Below are positions 24,369 through 34,763 of a stretch of 64,000 nucleotides of DNA, piece by piece (positions within the stretch are counted from its first letter, which is position 1; every line of letters starts with the position of its first letter). A program made the position numbers and the translations under genes. This DNA comes from Coriobacteriia bacterium (GTDB taxonomy: Bacteria > Actinomycetota > Coriobacteriia > Anaerosomatales > Anaerosomataceae): assembly GCA_030651765.1 (NCBI GenBank), contig JAUSBY010000001.1, positions 62,001-126,000 on the forward strand. Reading direction: 5' to 3'. The notes under the pieces were generated by a model. That model did no database searches. It had not been told where the DNA came from and saw nothing but the letters and a program-made list of their open reading frames with translations.

Positions 24369-25916
24369 CTATTCCCACTCAATGGTTCCGGGCGGCTTGC
24401 TCGTGATGTCGTACGCAACCCGGTTGATGCCCTCTACCTCGTTGATGATCCGGTTGCTCATCTTCGCGAGCAGATCGTGGGGCAACCGCGCCCAGTCGGC
24501 GGTCATGGCATCTGCCGATGCCACCGCCCGGATGATGATCGGGCGCCCGTAGGTACGCTCGTCGCCCATGACGCCGACGCTTCTGATGTCCGGAAGGACG
24601 CCGAAGTACTGCCACACACTGCGTTCGGTGTCCCAGGCGCCGATCTCCTCACGGATGATCGCGTCGGCCCGGCGTAGCGTCTCGAGCTTCTCGTGCGTGA
24701 TCTCGCCGATGATGCGGACGGCGAGCCCCGGCCCCGGGAACGGCTGCCGGTGCACGATCTCGTCAGGCAGACCCAGTTCTGAGCCCACGGCGCGTACCTC
24801 GTCTTTGAAGAGCGCCTTCAGAGGCTCGATAAGGTCGAAGTGAACGCCTGCGGGGAACGGGATCAGGTTATGGTGGCTCTTGATCTTGGCGGCGGTCTTG
24901 TTGCCGCTCTCGATGACGTCCGGGTACAGCGTCCCCTGCGCGAGCCACTTGACCCCTTCGAGCCTGGTGGCCTCGTCGAAGAAGACCTTCCAGAACTCCT
25001 CGCCGATGATGCGGCGCTTGAGCTCGGGATCGCCCACACCGGCCAGGAGCGAGAGATAGCGCTCCTCGGCCTCCACGTGCACGAGGTCGATGTGGAACTG
25101 GTCGCGGAACGTACGGACGACCTGCTCGGCTTCGTCGAGGCGAAGCATCCCGTGGTCGACGAACACGCAGGTGAGCTGATCGCCGATGGCGCGGTGGAGC
25201 AGCGCGGCCACGACGCTCGAGTCCACGCCGCCCGAAAGACCGCAGATCACGCGGTCGGTGCCGACCTGCTCGCGCACGCGCTCGACCGTCTCATCGATGA
25301 TGTTCACCATCGTCCACACCGGCGGGATACCGGCGATGTCGTGCAGGAACGTACGGATGATCTGCTGGCCGCACTCGGTGTGCGCCACCTCGGGGTGGAA
25401 CTGCGTCGCGTAGAGCTTCCTGGCCGGGTCCTCCATAGCCGCTATGCCCGTCGTGGGCGTGCACGCGGTGACCGTGAAGCCCTCCGGCGCCGTACCGACA
25501 CTGTCGCGGTGGCTCATCCAGCACTGCGAGGTCCCGGGCAGGCCGACCAGGAGCTGTCCGCCGTCACCGACCACCGTGAGCTCGGCGAACCCGTACTCAC
25601 CGATGTCGGTGCGCGGGATGTCGCCACCAAGATGCAGCGCCATCTCCTGGATGCCGTAGCAGAAGCCGAGCACCGGGATCCCGAGTTCGAGCACGCCCGG
25701 ATCGAGATGCGGCGCGCCCTCGGCATAGACGCTCGCAGGCCCGCCCGACAAGATGATGGCTGCCGGTCTGCGCTCGGCCACCTCCTCGGCGCTGATGTCG
25801 TAGGGCACGATCTCCGAGTAGACGCGCGCCTCTCGCACGCGTCGCGCGATCAGCTGCGCGTACTGCGCACCGAAGTCGAGGACGAATACCGCAGGCTGCT
25901 CGTCGTGGTAGGTCAC
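24369..25916 (-). CDS. guaA: GMP synthase (glutamine-hydrolysing)
   Basis: A 515-residue enzyme making GMP from XMP, ATP and glutamine. The class I amidotransferase domain (about 1-195) has the nucleophile Cys in [10 protein letters not shown] and the His-Glu pair in QFHPEVAHT. The ATP pyrophosphatase domain has the P-loop [10 protein letters not shown]. The C-terminal dimerisation domain ends [16 protein letters not shown], the family's invariant tail. GTG 25916 has GGGAG upstream. It follows the GuaB3-type gene by ten bases, forming a guanine nucleotide operon. Confidence 0.97.
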   Translation of the reverse strand: MTYHDEQPAVFVLDFGAQYAQLIARRVREARVYSEIVPYDISAEEVAERRPAAIILSGGPASVYAEGAPHLDPGVLELGIPVLGFCYGIQEMALHLGGDIPRTDIGEYGFAELTVVGDGGQLLVGLPGTSQCWMSHRDSVGTAPEGFTVTACTPTTGIAAMEDPARKLYATQFHPEVAHTECGQQIIRTFLHDIAGIPPVWTMVNIIDETVERVREQVGTDRVICGLSGGVDSSVVAALLHRAIGDQLTCVFVDHGMLRLDEAEQVVRTFRDQFHIDLVHVEAEERYLSLLAGVGDPELKRRIIGEEFWKVFFDEATRLEGVKWLAQGTLYPDVIESGNKTAAKIKSHHNLIPFPAGVHFDLIEPLKALFKDEVRAVGSELGLPDEIVHRQPFPGPGLAVRIIGEITHEKLETLRRADAIIREEIGAWDTERSVWQYFGVLPDIRSVGVMGDERTYGRPIIIRAVASADAMTADWARLPHDLLAKMSNRIINEVEGINRVAYDITSKPPGTIEWE

Positions 25917-25926
25917 CCGGGGCTCC

Positions 25927-27099
25927 CTATCGGCCCATGCCGACGCCCTGCGACTGCTGGAGGACTTTGCCCTCGGTCTGCAGCGCGGGCGCGACCATGA
26001 CCTCGGCCTTCTGAAACGCCTTCAGGTTCTCGTATCCCGTCGTGGCCATCGACGTGCGCAGACCGCCGAGAAGGTTCAGTGTTCCGTCGTTCTCGCGGGC
26101 GGGACCGATGAGGATCTCCTCGAGGGTGCCCTTCTGACCGGCCTTGACGCGTGTGCCGCGCGGCAGGTCGGGATGGAACGTCGCCATACCCCAGTGGTAG
26201 CCGCGCCCGGGCGCCTCGCTCGCAGCCGCAAGGGGCGAGCCGATCATCACGCTGTCGGCTCCGCACGCGACCGCCTTGGCAAGGTCGCCACCGGTCCGCA
26301 TGCCGCCGTCAGCGATGACGTGACAGTACGACCCGGTCTCGTCGAGGTGACGCATACGTGCCGCAGCCGCATCGGCGATCGCCGTGGCCTGCGGAACGCC
26401 GATGCCGAGTACGCGCCGCGAGGTGCAAGCGTGGCCGGGGCCGACGCCCACGAGCACACCGACGGCGCCCGTGCGCATGAGGTGCAGCGCGCCCTGGTAG
26501 CTGCAGCAGCCACCGACGATGACGGGCAGATCGAGGTCGCGGATGAACGCATTGAGGTCGAGGGGCTTGTCGTAGCTCGAGACATGCTCGGCGGAGACGA
26601 CGGTGCCCTGGATGACCAGGATGTCCAGACCGCCGGCCAACGCCGCGTCGATGTACCGCTCGACGTTTTGGGGAGTGAGCGAGGCGGCAGCCAGCACGCC
26701 ACCGTCCTTCACTTCCTTGATCCGGCGCGTGATGAGCTCTGCCTTGACATCCTCGCGGTAGATCTCCTGCATCTTGCGTGTCGCCTCTTCGTGCGAGAAC
26801 GACGCGATAGCGTCGAGATGGGGCGCGGGATCCTCGTACCTGGTCTGGATGCCCTCGAGGTTGAGCACCGCCAGCCCACCGAGCTTGCCCATGGCGACGG
26901 CGAACGCCGGATCCACCACGCCGTCCATCGCCGAGGCGAGGACCGGCAGCGCGAACTCGTAGTCACGTCCGCGGAACGAGAACTCCCAGCCGATGTTCAC
27001 GTCACGAGGGTCGCGCGTGCGACGGCTCGGAACGATCGCGATATCGTCGAAACCATATGCCTGACGTGCCGTCTTGCCGCGTCCGATCTCCATCTCCAT
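25927..27099 (-). CDS. guaB3: GuaB3-family IMP dehydrogenase-related protein
   Basis: A 390-residue TIM-barrel enzyme starting at ATG 27099 (GAGGAGG about 11 bases upstream). [31 protein letters not shown] is the GuaB3-type N-terminus. The catalytic loop holds Cys in [10 protein letters not shown], followed by [22 protein letters not shown]. The CBS pair of ordinary GuaB is absent and the length is short, both typical of GuaB3. Actinobacterial genomes usually also have true guaB. GuaB3 has been reported to work as a GMP reductase in cyanobacteria, so the direction of the reaction here is open; adjacency to guaA fits guanine nucleotide balance either way. Confidence 0.9.
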   Translation of the reverse strand: MEMEIGRGKTARQAYGFDDIAIVPSRRTRDPRDVNIGWEFSFRGRDYEFALPVLASAMDGVVDPAFAVAMGKLGGLAVLNLEGIQTRYEDPAPHLDAIASFSHEEATRKMQEIYREDVKAELITRRIKEVKDGGVLAAASLTPQNVERYIDAALAGGLDILVIQGTVVSAEHVSSYDKPLDLNAFIRDLDLPVIVGGCCSYQGALHLMRTGAVGVLVGVGPGHACTSRRVLGIGVPQATAIADAAAARMRHLDETGSYCHVIADGGMRTGGDLAKAVACGADSVMIGSPLAAASEAPGRGYHWGMATFHPDLPRGTRVKAGQKGTLEEILIGPARENDGTLNLLGGLRTSMATTGYENLKAFQKAEVMVAPALQTEGKVLQQSQGVGMGR

Positions 27100-27473
27100 A
27101 CTGCGCGCCGCCTCCTCGACTAGAGCCGCCCGTTCCAAGAAGGACCGTGCCGGCCTGACATACTGCTGTACCGCGTGAGCCCGATCCCGGATACGACACG
27201 ACCAGGCTCCGCCGAGTGCCGCAACGGGCGAGCCTGGTCCGATGAGAGCTGCTATGGCTGCGCCGTCGATTGGTGTGCGAGCACTCCGACGATGGCGCCC
27301 CGGTGCCGACATTCTAGATGAGTGTACGCCGTTGGGGAACCGCCGTACGCGGATTCGGCCGTAACATCGTCGTCCGGTCGGTCGACGCGACCTCCTCCAC
27401 ACTCGGCTCGCCTGCACGACGGCGCACCGATGTGCTTTACTGGAACCTGCTGGACCCCGACAGGGAGCCATCG
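27100..27473. other. Divergent intergenic region with a long inverted repeat
   Basis: This 374-base spacer separates guaB3 (leftward) from the amidase (rightward). It holds one clear structure: 10-bp arms GACCAGGCTC (27200-27209) and GAGCCTGGTC (27230-27239) around a 20-base loop. On the guaB3 side the hairpin would lie in the mRNA leader about 100 bases before the start. No tRNA, open frame with a ribosome site, or recognisable riboswitch was found. Confidence 0.4.
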
Positions 27474-29198
27474 ATGCAGCCGCAGCAGACCGTCGTAGAC
27501 CGCATCCGCCGCACGCACGCGCTCCGGCTCGCCACGGCGTTCGTCGCGCTCGTCATCCTCCTCACTCCCTCGCCGGCGCGCGCAGCGTCCATCTTCATCG
27601 ATCCCGGACATGGCGGCCGCTATCCCGGCGCCGTGTACGCAGGCGTGGAGGAGCAGTGGATCAACCTCCTCATCGCCCGGGAGACGCGCACCGAGCTCAT
27701 CGTACGCGGCCATCGCGTGAACATGAGCCGCACGGGAGACTACACGATAGAGAACGGCGACCGACCCACCTGGCACTGGGACGAGGCGGCGCAGACCTAC
27801 TATCTCTACGCCGACGGAAAGACCGGTGTCTACAGCTACACACCTGATGGCAGCGCCGTGGCCTACGACGACCTGCAGGCCCGTTGCGATTCCGCCAACC
27901 TGTGGGGCGCCGATGTATTCGTCTCCATCCACAATAACGCTGGCGGCTCGAGCGCCACGGGCACCGAGACCTTCTACAACAGCTGGGAGACGGATACCGA
28001 CCGGATCCTCGCGCAGCGGCTGGCGACCTACGTGCAGCAGGGCGTCGTCGCGTCGGCAGGAACCTACAGCAGAAGGGTCGACGACATCGGATTCTACGTG
28101 ATCCGGTGGGCGAACATGCCAGCCGCCCTCGTCGAGGTCGCGTTCCTGTCCAACCCGAACGATCGCGCCAAGTTGCTGAGTGCGTCGTTCCGGCGGCGTG
28201 CCGCCATCGGGATCGCAGACGGCATCGAGCGCTACCTGGCGAGCGATCCCCACAAGCCGCGTGAGCAGCGGATCGAGGGTCCGGACCGCTACGCCACGGC
28301 AGCGGCAGCCGCCCGGTCCGCGTGGCCCGACGGTGCCGATACCGTGATCGTCGCATCCGGCGAGCAGTGGCCGGACGCCCTGGCGGCCGCGCCGCTGTCG
28401 CAGCATCTGGACGCCCCCGTGCTCCTCGCGCCCGCCAATCGGATAGGCCCGGCTGCCGCAGAGGCGATCACCGCGCTCGGCCCCGAGAACATCGTGCTGC
28501 TCGGCGGAGAGAAGGCGCTCTCCTCGGCAGTGGCCACCGAAGCCGCCGTGGCGGCGAGCATCGAGACCACGATGGTCGCCCGGATCGCCGGCATCAACCG
28601 CTACGAGACGGCCGCGCTCATCGCGCGCGAGATCGGCCCGGGTAGCGGACAGGTCATCTTCGTCAACGGAGAGACGTATCCCGATGCCGTCTCGGCCTCG
28701 GCGTACGCCGCTGCTACAGCCTCTCCCATCCTGCTCGTGCAGCGCAGCACGCTGCCCACGCAGACCGCCGCGTTCCTCGACGACAACGCCGGGGATCTGA
28801 CAGATGCGTACGCCATCGGCGGGCCGGCGGTCATCTCGGAGCCACTGCTGAACAGCGCGCTGAGGACCCGCGTCCGGACGGAGTGGCTCTACGGCGCGGA
28901 CCGCTACGCGACGAACCTCAAGGTGGTCAAGCGCTTCTGGCCGAGTGGCGACGTGCGGCCGTTCGTGGCCACCGGCACGGACTTCCCCGACGCGCTCGTC
29001 GCCGGCTCGATAGCCGGCCGCACCGACGAGCCGATCGTGCTGTGCGGGGCCAAGTACCTGCCCGGCTCCACGCGCGAGTGGATCATGCACGACACCGCGC
29101 GGATCCGCTCGTTCACGATGATGGGCGGCCCCCAGGCGCTCTCCTACCTGCTCGAGTGGGAGCTGGCGAAGGCGCGACGGGTACTGCCGCCGCGGTAA
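27474..29198 (+). CDS. N-acetylmuramoyl-L-alanine amidase with CWB2 anchor repeats
   Basis: A 574-residue secreted zinc amidase that cuts peptide stems from glycan strands. ATG 27474 has AGGGAG six bases upstream. The signal peptide ends about residue 38 (TPSPARAA). The Amidase_3 domain (about 39-265) has the zinc ligands His46 (DPGHGG), Glu60 region, His153 (SIHNNA) and the catalytic Glu221 (VEVAFLSN). Three CWB2 repeats follow, marked by RIEGPDRYATAAA, RIAGINRYETAAL and WLYGADRYATNLK, anchoring it in the wall. Same layout as CwlB-type autolysins. It stands alone on the plus strand. Confidence 0.93.
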   Translation: MQPQQTVVDRIRRTHALRLATAFVALVILLTPSPARAASIFIDPGHGGRYPGAVYAGVEEQWINLLIARETRTELIVRGHRVNMSRTGDYTIENGDRPTWHWDEAAQTYYLYADGKTGVYSYTPDGSAVAYDDLQARCDSANLWGADVFVSIHNNAGGSSATGTETFYNSWETDTDRILAQRLATYVQQGVVASAGTYSRRVDDIGFYVIRWANMPAALVEVAFLSNPNDRAKLLSASFRRRAAIGIADGIERYLASDPHKPREQRIEGPDRYATAAAAARSAWPDGADTVIVASGEQWPDALAAAPLSQHLDAPVLLAPANRIGPAAAEAITALGPENIVLLGGEKALSSAVATEAAVAASIETTMVARIAGINRYETAALIAREIGPGSGQVIFVNGETYPDAVSASAYAAATASPILLVQRSTLPTQTAAFLDDNAGDLTDAYAIGGPAVISEPLLNSALRTRVRTEWLYGADRYATNLKVVKRFWPSGDVRPFVATGTDFPDALVAGSIAGRTDEPIVLCGAKYLPGSTREWIMHDTARIRSFTMMGGPQALSYLLEWELAKARRVLPPR

Positions 29199-29220
29199 GC
29201 GACGGCGCCGCGCGCTGCGC

Positions 29221-29274
29221 TACGATACCACCATGCAGACCGCCATCCCCCCCACACCGGTCCCCCTCACGTGA
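29221..29274 (+). promoter_or_regulatory. Possible leader peptide and leaderless promoter for the LysE-type gene
   Basis: TACGAT (29221-29226) lies six bases before ATG 29233, which begins a 13-codon frame MQTAIPPTPVPLT. Its TGA (29272-29274) overlaps the GTG start of the exporter gene (29271). The main start has no Shine-Dalgarno, so translation may depend on this short proline-rich leader. Inference from layout only. Confidence 0.3.
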
Positions 29275-29921
29275 GCGGGCAGCTGGCACAAGCGCTCGCG
29301 CTCGGGGGCGCCGCCTTCGTCGTAGGCCTGTCAGGTGCGATGTCGCCCGGCCCCTACCTGACGGTGACGATCACACGCACCATGACGCGCGGCGCACTCT
29401 CGGCGGCGCTCATGCTCGTCGGCCATGCGCTGCTGGAGGGGACGCTGCTCATCGGGTTCGCGTTCGGGCTGCAAAACGTGCTCCGTCACGCGACGGTAGC
29501 GACCGGCCTGGCTCTTGTCGGAGGTGCCATCTTGCTGTGGATGGGCCAGGACCTCCTGCGCGGCGCGCTCAGCGGGACCATCGTGCCTAAGGCCGGACCT
29601 GCGGCTGCGGAGTCACGCTTCGGTCCCATACTGCAGGGCATCACGGTGAGCCTTTCCAACCCGTACTGGACGCTGTGGTGGGCGACGATCGGCGTGAAGC
29701 TGGCCTCCGACGGGCTTGCCATCGGCGCGCTCGGGGTCGTCGCGTTCTTCATCGGCCACCAACTGGCCGACATCGCGTGGTACGGGTTCGTGATCGCGGC
29801 GGTCTCTCGTGGGCGCGGGCTGCTGCCCGAGCGACCGTACCGTCTCATCATCGGCGCGCTGGCCCTGTTCCTTGTCTACCTGGGCGGCCGGTTCGTACTC
29901 GACGGACTCGGCGTGATCTAG
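29271..29921 (+). CDS. LysE-family amino acid exporter
   Basis: A 216-residue membrane protein with about six helices. The LysE/RhtB signature is seen in GLSGAMSPGPYLTVTITRTMTRGALSAALMLVGHALLEG, the first-helix/loop motif, and in LSNPYWTLWWATIGVK in the second half. These proteins export amino acids or related metabolites using the proton gradient; substrate unknown. The GTG lacks a ribosome site and overlaps a short upstream frame. It is convergent with the small Cys-rich gene. Confidence 0.88.
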   Translation: MSGQLAQALALGGAAFVVGLSGAMSPGPYLTVTITRTMTRGALSAALMLVGHALLEGTLLIGFAFGLQNVLRHATVATGLALVGGAILLWMGQDLLRGALSGTIVPKAGPAAAESRFGPILQGITVSLSNPYWTLWWATIGVKLASDGLAIGALGVVAFFIGHQLADIAWYGFVIAAVSRGRGLLPERPYRLIIGALALFLVYLGGRFVLDGLGVI

Positions 29922-29982
29922 GACTCACGTCAGCGTCGTGGTGGGTGCTGTGCTCCATGGCCCCCGGTCCGTTGCGAGAGGG

Positions 29983-30330
29983 TCAGATCGACGCGTACGG
30001 GTCCATCGGATCGAACGCCTGCACGTTCCAGTCGACACCGAGTTCGCGCAGCTTCGCGTAGTACTCTTCCTCGGTGTGCTCCTTGTTGAGGATGTGGAAC
30101 CGCGCTCCGTTCAGCCCCACGCAAAACGCGCAGTCCCGGCAGTCCACACACTGGACGCACTCGATGATGCTGTCGCAGTTGTGGCAGCTGATGCACGCGC
30201 GAGCGTTGTAGATGTAGTTGCAGTTCCGCGACGTCTCCACGTTGAAGCAGCCGTAGTTGTTCGACTGGTCACGGTCGTGCGTGTGCTCGTTCTTGATGCG
30301 ATTCCATTCGGCCATGAACCGTGCGTCCAT
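29983..30330 (-). CDS. Small Cys-rich protein, possible metal-binding module
   Basis: A 115-residue protein from ATG 30330 (GAGGGG about nine bases upstream). Between residues 28 and 70 there are eleven cysteines in short steps: GCFNVETSRNC, ACISCHNC, then ECVQCVDCRDCAFCVG. The following ARFHILNKEHTEEEYYAKLRELG recalls Cys-rich stretches of candidate-phylum proteins with the pattern C-FGCVGL ... YCILNKxYTxEEY; this link is from memory. The Cys spacing suggests a stack of solvent-exposed metal or beta-helical turns. The aromatic/acidic end (AFDPMDPYASI) is short. Function unknown. Confidence 0.75.
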   Translation of the reverse strand: MDARFMAEWNRIKNEHTHDRDQSNNYGCFNVETSRNCNYIYNARACISCHNCDSIIECVQCVDCRDCAFCVGLNGARFHILNKEHTEEEYYAKLRELGVDWNVQAFDPMDPYASI

Positions 30331-30365
30331 GCGTGCAACCCCTCTGTCTCCCGTCTGTCCGCATT

Positions 30366-32282
30366 CTATCCGATGCGGGGCGAGCGCGTGGAGAGGTCGG
30401 CCTCCGGCACCAACGCTTCACGCTCGTGCGGCCGCTCGGGAGTGAGCGCGAGCACGACCCTGTCGCGGCCCTCGTCCTTGGCGGCATACAGCGCAGCATC
30501 GGCCGCGGACAAGAGTGCGTCGCCGCTGTCGCCGTGCTCGCCGAGAAGCGCCACGCCGATGGACAGCGTGACCTGACCGATCGATTCGCCGTCAAGCGTG
30601 AACGCGAGGTCTCCGACGCCCTGACGCAGCGCCTCGGCGCGCGAGAAGCCTGCGGTGATGTCGGTCCCTGCCCAGATGACGACGAACTCCTCACCGCCGA
30701 AGCGGCACACGACGTCGCCGGCACGCGTGTTGTCACGCAGGTACGCGCCCACCTCCCGGAGCACGTGGTCTCCGGCCTCGTGCCCGAACGTGTCGTTGAA
30801 CTCCTTGAAGTGATCGATGTCGATCAGGCCGACGACCAATGGCGTGACCTCGCGGCCGGCCCTGGCGATCTCGCGGGTGAGCGCCTCTTCCATGATCCGG
30901 CGGTTGTACAGGCCGGTCAGGGGATCGCGCAGCGACTGCTCCCTGAGCGTCTCGCGCAACTGCATGTTCGAGATCGCGAGCGCCACGCGCCCGGCGAAGG
31001 CAGCGACGATGCCGGCCATGTGCTCGGCCGTGCCCTGCTCCCCGGTCAGAGACTCCCCGGCCGGGCCGATCAGGACGATCGTACCAAGCACCTCACCATG
31101 CGCGACGAGCGGAACGCACGCCGAACATGCATCCGATGCGTCGATGTGCGCGCACGCGGGCAGGTCGGGCTCGCCGAAACGGACCCAGTGGGGCTTGCCG
31201 GTCCGAAGCGACCAGCACTCGTCCGGCCTGTAGTGTTCGGCATGGACGCGGTTGTCTCCCCAGTCGACCTTGCGCTCGAGCTCACTGTCCGAAGCGCGGT
31301 ACAGGTAGAGCGCACCATCGAGCCGCTCGAACAGCCTCCGGCCGTAGCTCGCCATGACTGCGTATGCCTCGTCCCACGACAGATCCGCCTGTAGCAGCTC
31401 GCCCATCTCGCCCATCGCGTTCATCTCATCGCTCGCGTGGCGTGCGCCATCAAGAAGCCGGTTCAGCTCGTGGTTGGCCTCGGCCAGCGCCTCTTCCGTG
31501 GTGGTCCGCTCTTCGATCTCCGAGTGGAGCGAGAAGAGCGCTTCTCGAAGACTCATGCGGAGTTGCTCGACTGCCGATGCGACCTCTCCGATCTCGTCCT
31601 TGCCGAGCGGTGGTACCGGACGCTCGAGGTCGCCCGCTGCGAGGCGCTGCACAGCATCGTCGAGCTCGGTCAGGGGACGTGCTACCGAGCGCGAGGAGAA
31701 CACCGTGAGGGCAACGATCACGGCCACTGCCGCCAACCCGAGTACCACCACGGTGGTCCTTGCGGCCACGACGCTCGCACCCACACGGCTCGTGGCCTCC
31801 CGCGCTCGCTGTGACTCTTCGGCGGACAGGTCCTCCAGAGAGGCCGTCAGCGAACCGATCGCGCCAGTGATGCGAACAGTCGCCTCCGCGGGGACTATCA
31901 CCTTCGCCGCCCTACCGCTCACCGCGAAGCGCACGTCTGCCCACGACTCCGCTACGTGTGCGACGGTCTCCGCAACCGGCCCCTCGGCCAAGGCGCTGTC
32001 GCCCACCAACGTCCGATATCGGGCGACGCTGCGCTCGAAGCGCGTCGCCCCCTCCTCGAACGCGATCAGGTCGGCGCCAGAGCCACTGATGACGAATACC
32101 TCCCCGAGACGCGCGGCGTCCTGCGCCTCAACACCCACGCGCTCTGCCAGCAGCGCTCGCTCGAATGCGGACTCCTGCTCGGCGTTGCTCGCGAGAACGG
32201 GGGACAGGACGCTGAATGCCGCGAGGCCGATCAGCACGACACCGACGGTCGCAAGAGCGGTTATGCGATGCCTGAACTTCAT
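30366..32282 (-). CDS. Membrane diguanylate cyclase (HAMP-GAF-GGDEF)
   Basis: A 638-residue protein. TM1 is at about 8-30, an extracytoplasmic helical sensor region follows, TM2 (TTVVVLGLAAVAVIVALTVF) at about 177-196, then HAMP, a coiled coil, a GAF-like domain (about 290-450) and GGDEF (about 465-620). The active site is intact (RFGGEEFVV), as is the inhibitory RxxD site five residues before it (RAGD). It should make cyclic di-GMP and be product-inhibited. The GAF domain carries a Cys/His set (ECWSLRTGK, PACAHIDASDACSACVPL) that may bind a metal or sense redox. No partner gene adjoins it. Confidence 0.92.
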   Translation of the reverse strand: MKFRHRITALATVGVVLIGLAAFSVLSPVLASNAEQESAFERALLAERVGVEAQDAARLGEVFVISGSGADLIAFEEGATRFERSVARYRTLVGDSALAEGPVAETVAHVAESWADVRFAVSGRAAKVIVPAEATVRITGAIGSLTASLEDLSAEESQRAREATSRVGASVVAARTTVVVLGLAAVAVIVALTVFSSRSVARPLTELDDAVQRLAAGDLERPVPPLGKDEIGEVASAVEQLRMSLREALFSLHSEIEERTTTEEALAEANHELNRLLDGARHASDEMNAMGEMGELLQADLSWDEAYAVMASYGRRLFERLDGALYLYRASDSELERKVDWGDNRVHAEHYRPDECWSLRTGKPHWVRFGEPDLPACAHIDASDACSACVPLVAHGEVLGTIVLIGPAGESLTGEQGTAEHMAGIVAAFAGRVALAISNMQLRETLREQSLRDPLTGLYNRRIMEEALTREIARAGREVTPLVVGLIDIDHFKEFNDTFGHEAGDHVLREVGAYLRDNTRAGDVVCRFGGEEFVVIWAGTDITAGFSRAEALRQGVGDLAFTLDGESIGQVTLSIGVALLGEHGDSGDALLSAADAALYAAKDEGRDRVVLALTPERPHEREALVPEADLSTRSPRIG

Positions 32283-32425
32283 GGCGGGATGCGCCTACTC
32301 TCTCCGTCGGCGGAGAATCGTTTACAACTCCACTTATCGGCAGATATCGACCGCTTGCTGAGTAGAGAAGCCGTCCGACAGTGACATTCGACCGCTCGCA
32401 CCAAGAGCAACTCATCGGCCAAACG

Positions 32426-32459
32426 AGCGGAGCCCCGGCGCTATCGCCAGGGCTCCGCT
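32426..32459 (-). terminator. Terminator of the groES-groEL operon
   Basis: A perfect 10-bp stem (AGCGGAGCCC / GGGCTCCGCT) with a 14-base loop begins about 30 bases after the groL stop in the direction of transcription. Confidence 0.7.
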
Positions 32460-32490
32460 TGGAAGGGAAGGGCGCGTGAATGCGCGGGTG

Positions 32491-34457
<1,967 letters not shown>

Positions 34458-34551
34458 GCTCTACCCTCCTGTTTTCCTACACGTACGTTATGGACACGTC
34501 CGGCACCGTGGATAACACGGCAGATACCCTATGTACCCTTACGACCGGGGT

Positions 34552-34578
34552 TTGGCACTCACTGCCTCCGAGTGCCAG
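34552..34578. promoter_or_regulatory. CIRCE operator (HrcA binding site)
   Basis: TTGGCACTC-N9-GAGTGCCAG matches the CIRCE consensus TTAGCACTC-N9-GAGTGCTAA with symmetric changes in the outer bases. It lies just downstream of the groES promoter, where HrcA repression at normal temperature is expected. hrcA itself is not in the window. Confidence 0.9.
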
Positions 34579-34587
34579 CAGATATGG

Positions 34588-34616
34588 ATTCTAGTACGAC
34601 CGCCCGACGGTTTCAA
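34588..34616 (-). promoter_or_regulatory. groES-groEL promoter
   Basis: On the minus strand TTGAAA (34616-34611), 17 bases, then TAGAAT (34593-34588): a strong housekeeping-sigma promoter. The start site would fall at the edge of the CIRCE element, leaving a leader of about 120 bases. Confidence 0.8.
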
Positions 34617-34714
34617 CCTCCCTTGAGGCAGAGTCCGCAAGAATGTTGAGTGTCACACACTCATATCCTGCCGAGCGGCCAGGGTACCGCTCGCGCGCGC
34701 ATGCGCGAAGAGAA

Positions 34715-34739
34715 GGGAGGCCGGGTGACCCGGCCTCCC
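34715..34739 (-). terminator. Hairpin terminator after the CWB2/PPC gene
   Basis: An 11-bp stem GGGAGGCCGGG / CCCGGCCTCCC with a three-base loop lies 25 bases beyond the stop of the leftward surface protein gene. Confidence 0.75.
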
Positions 34740-34763
34740 TCGTGGTGATCGATGCAGTGGCTG

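Noticed and set aside
27318-27473. Upstream extension of the amidase frame to ATG 27318
   Set aside because: It would bury the signal peptide; ATG 27474 has AGGGAG at the right distance and starts directly before the signal sequence.
27240-27473. Cyclic di-AMP (ydaO-type) riboswitch before the amidase
   Set aside because: GGGGAACC is present, but the companion GGGGTGAATC-type element and the overall fold are missing.
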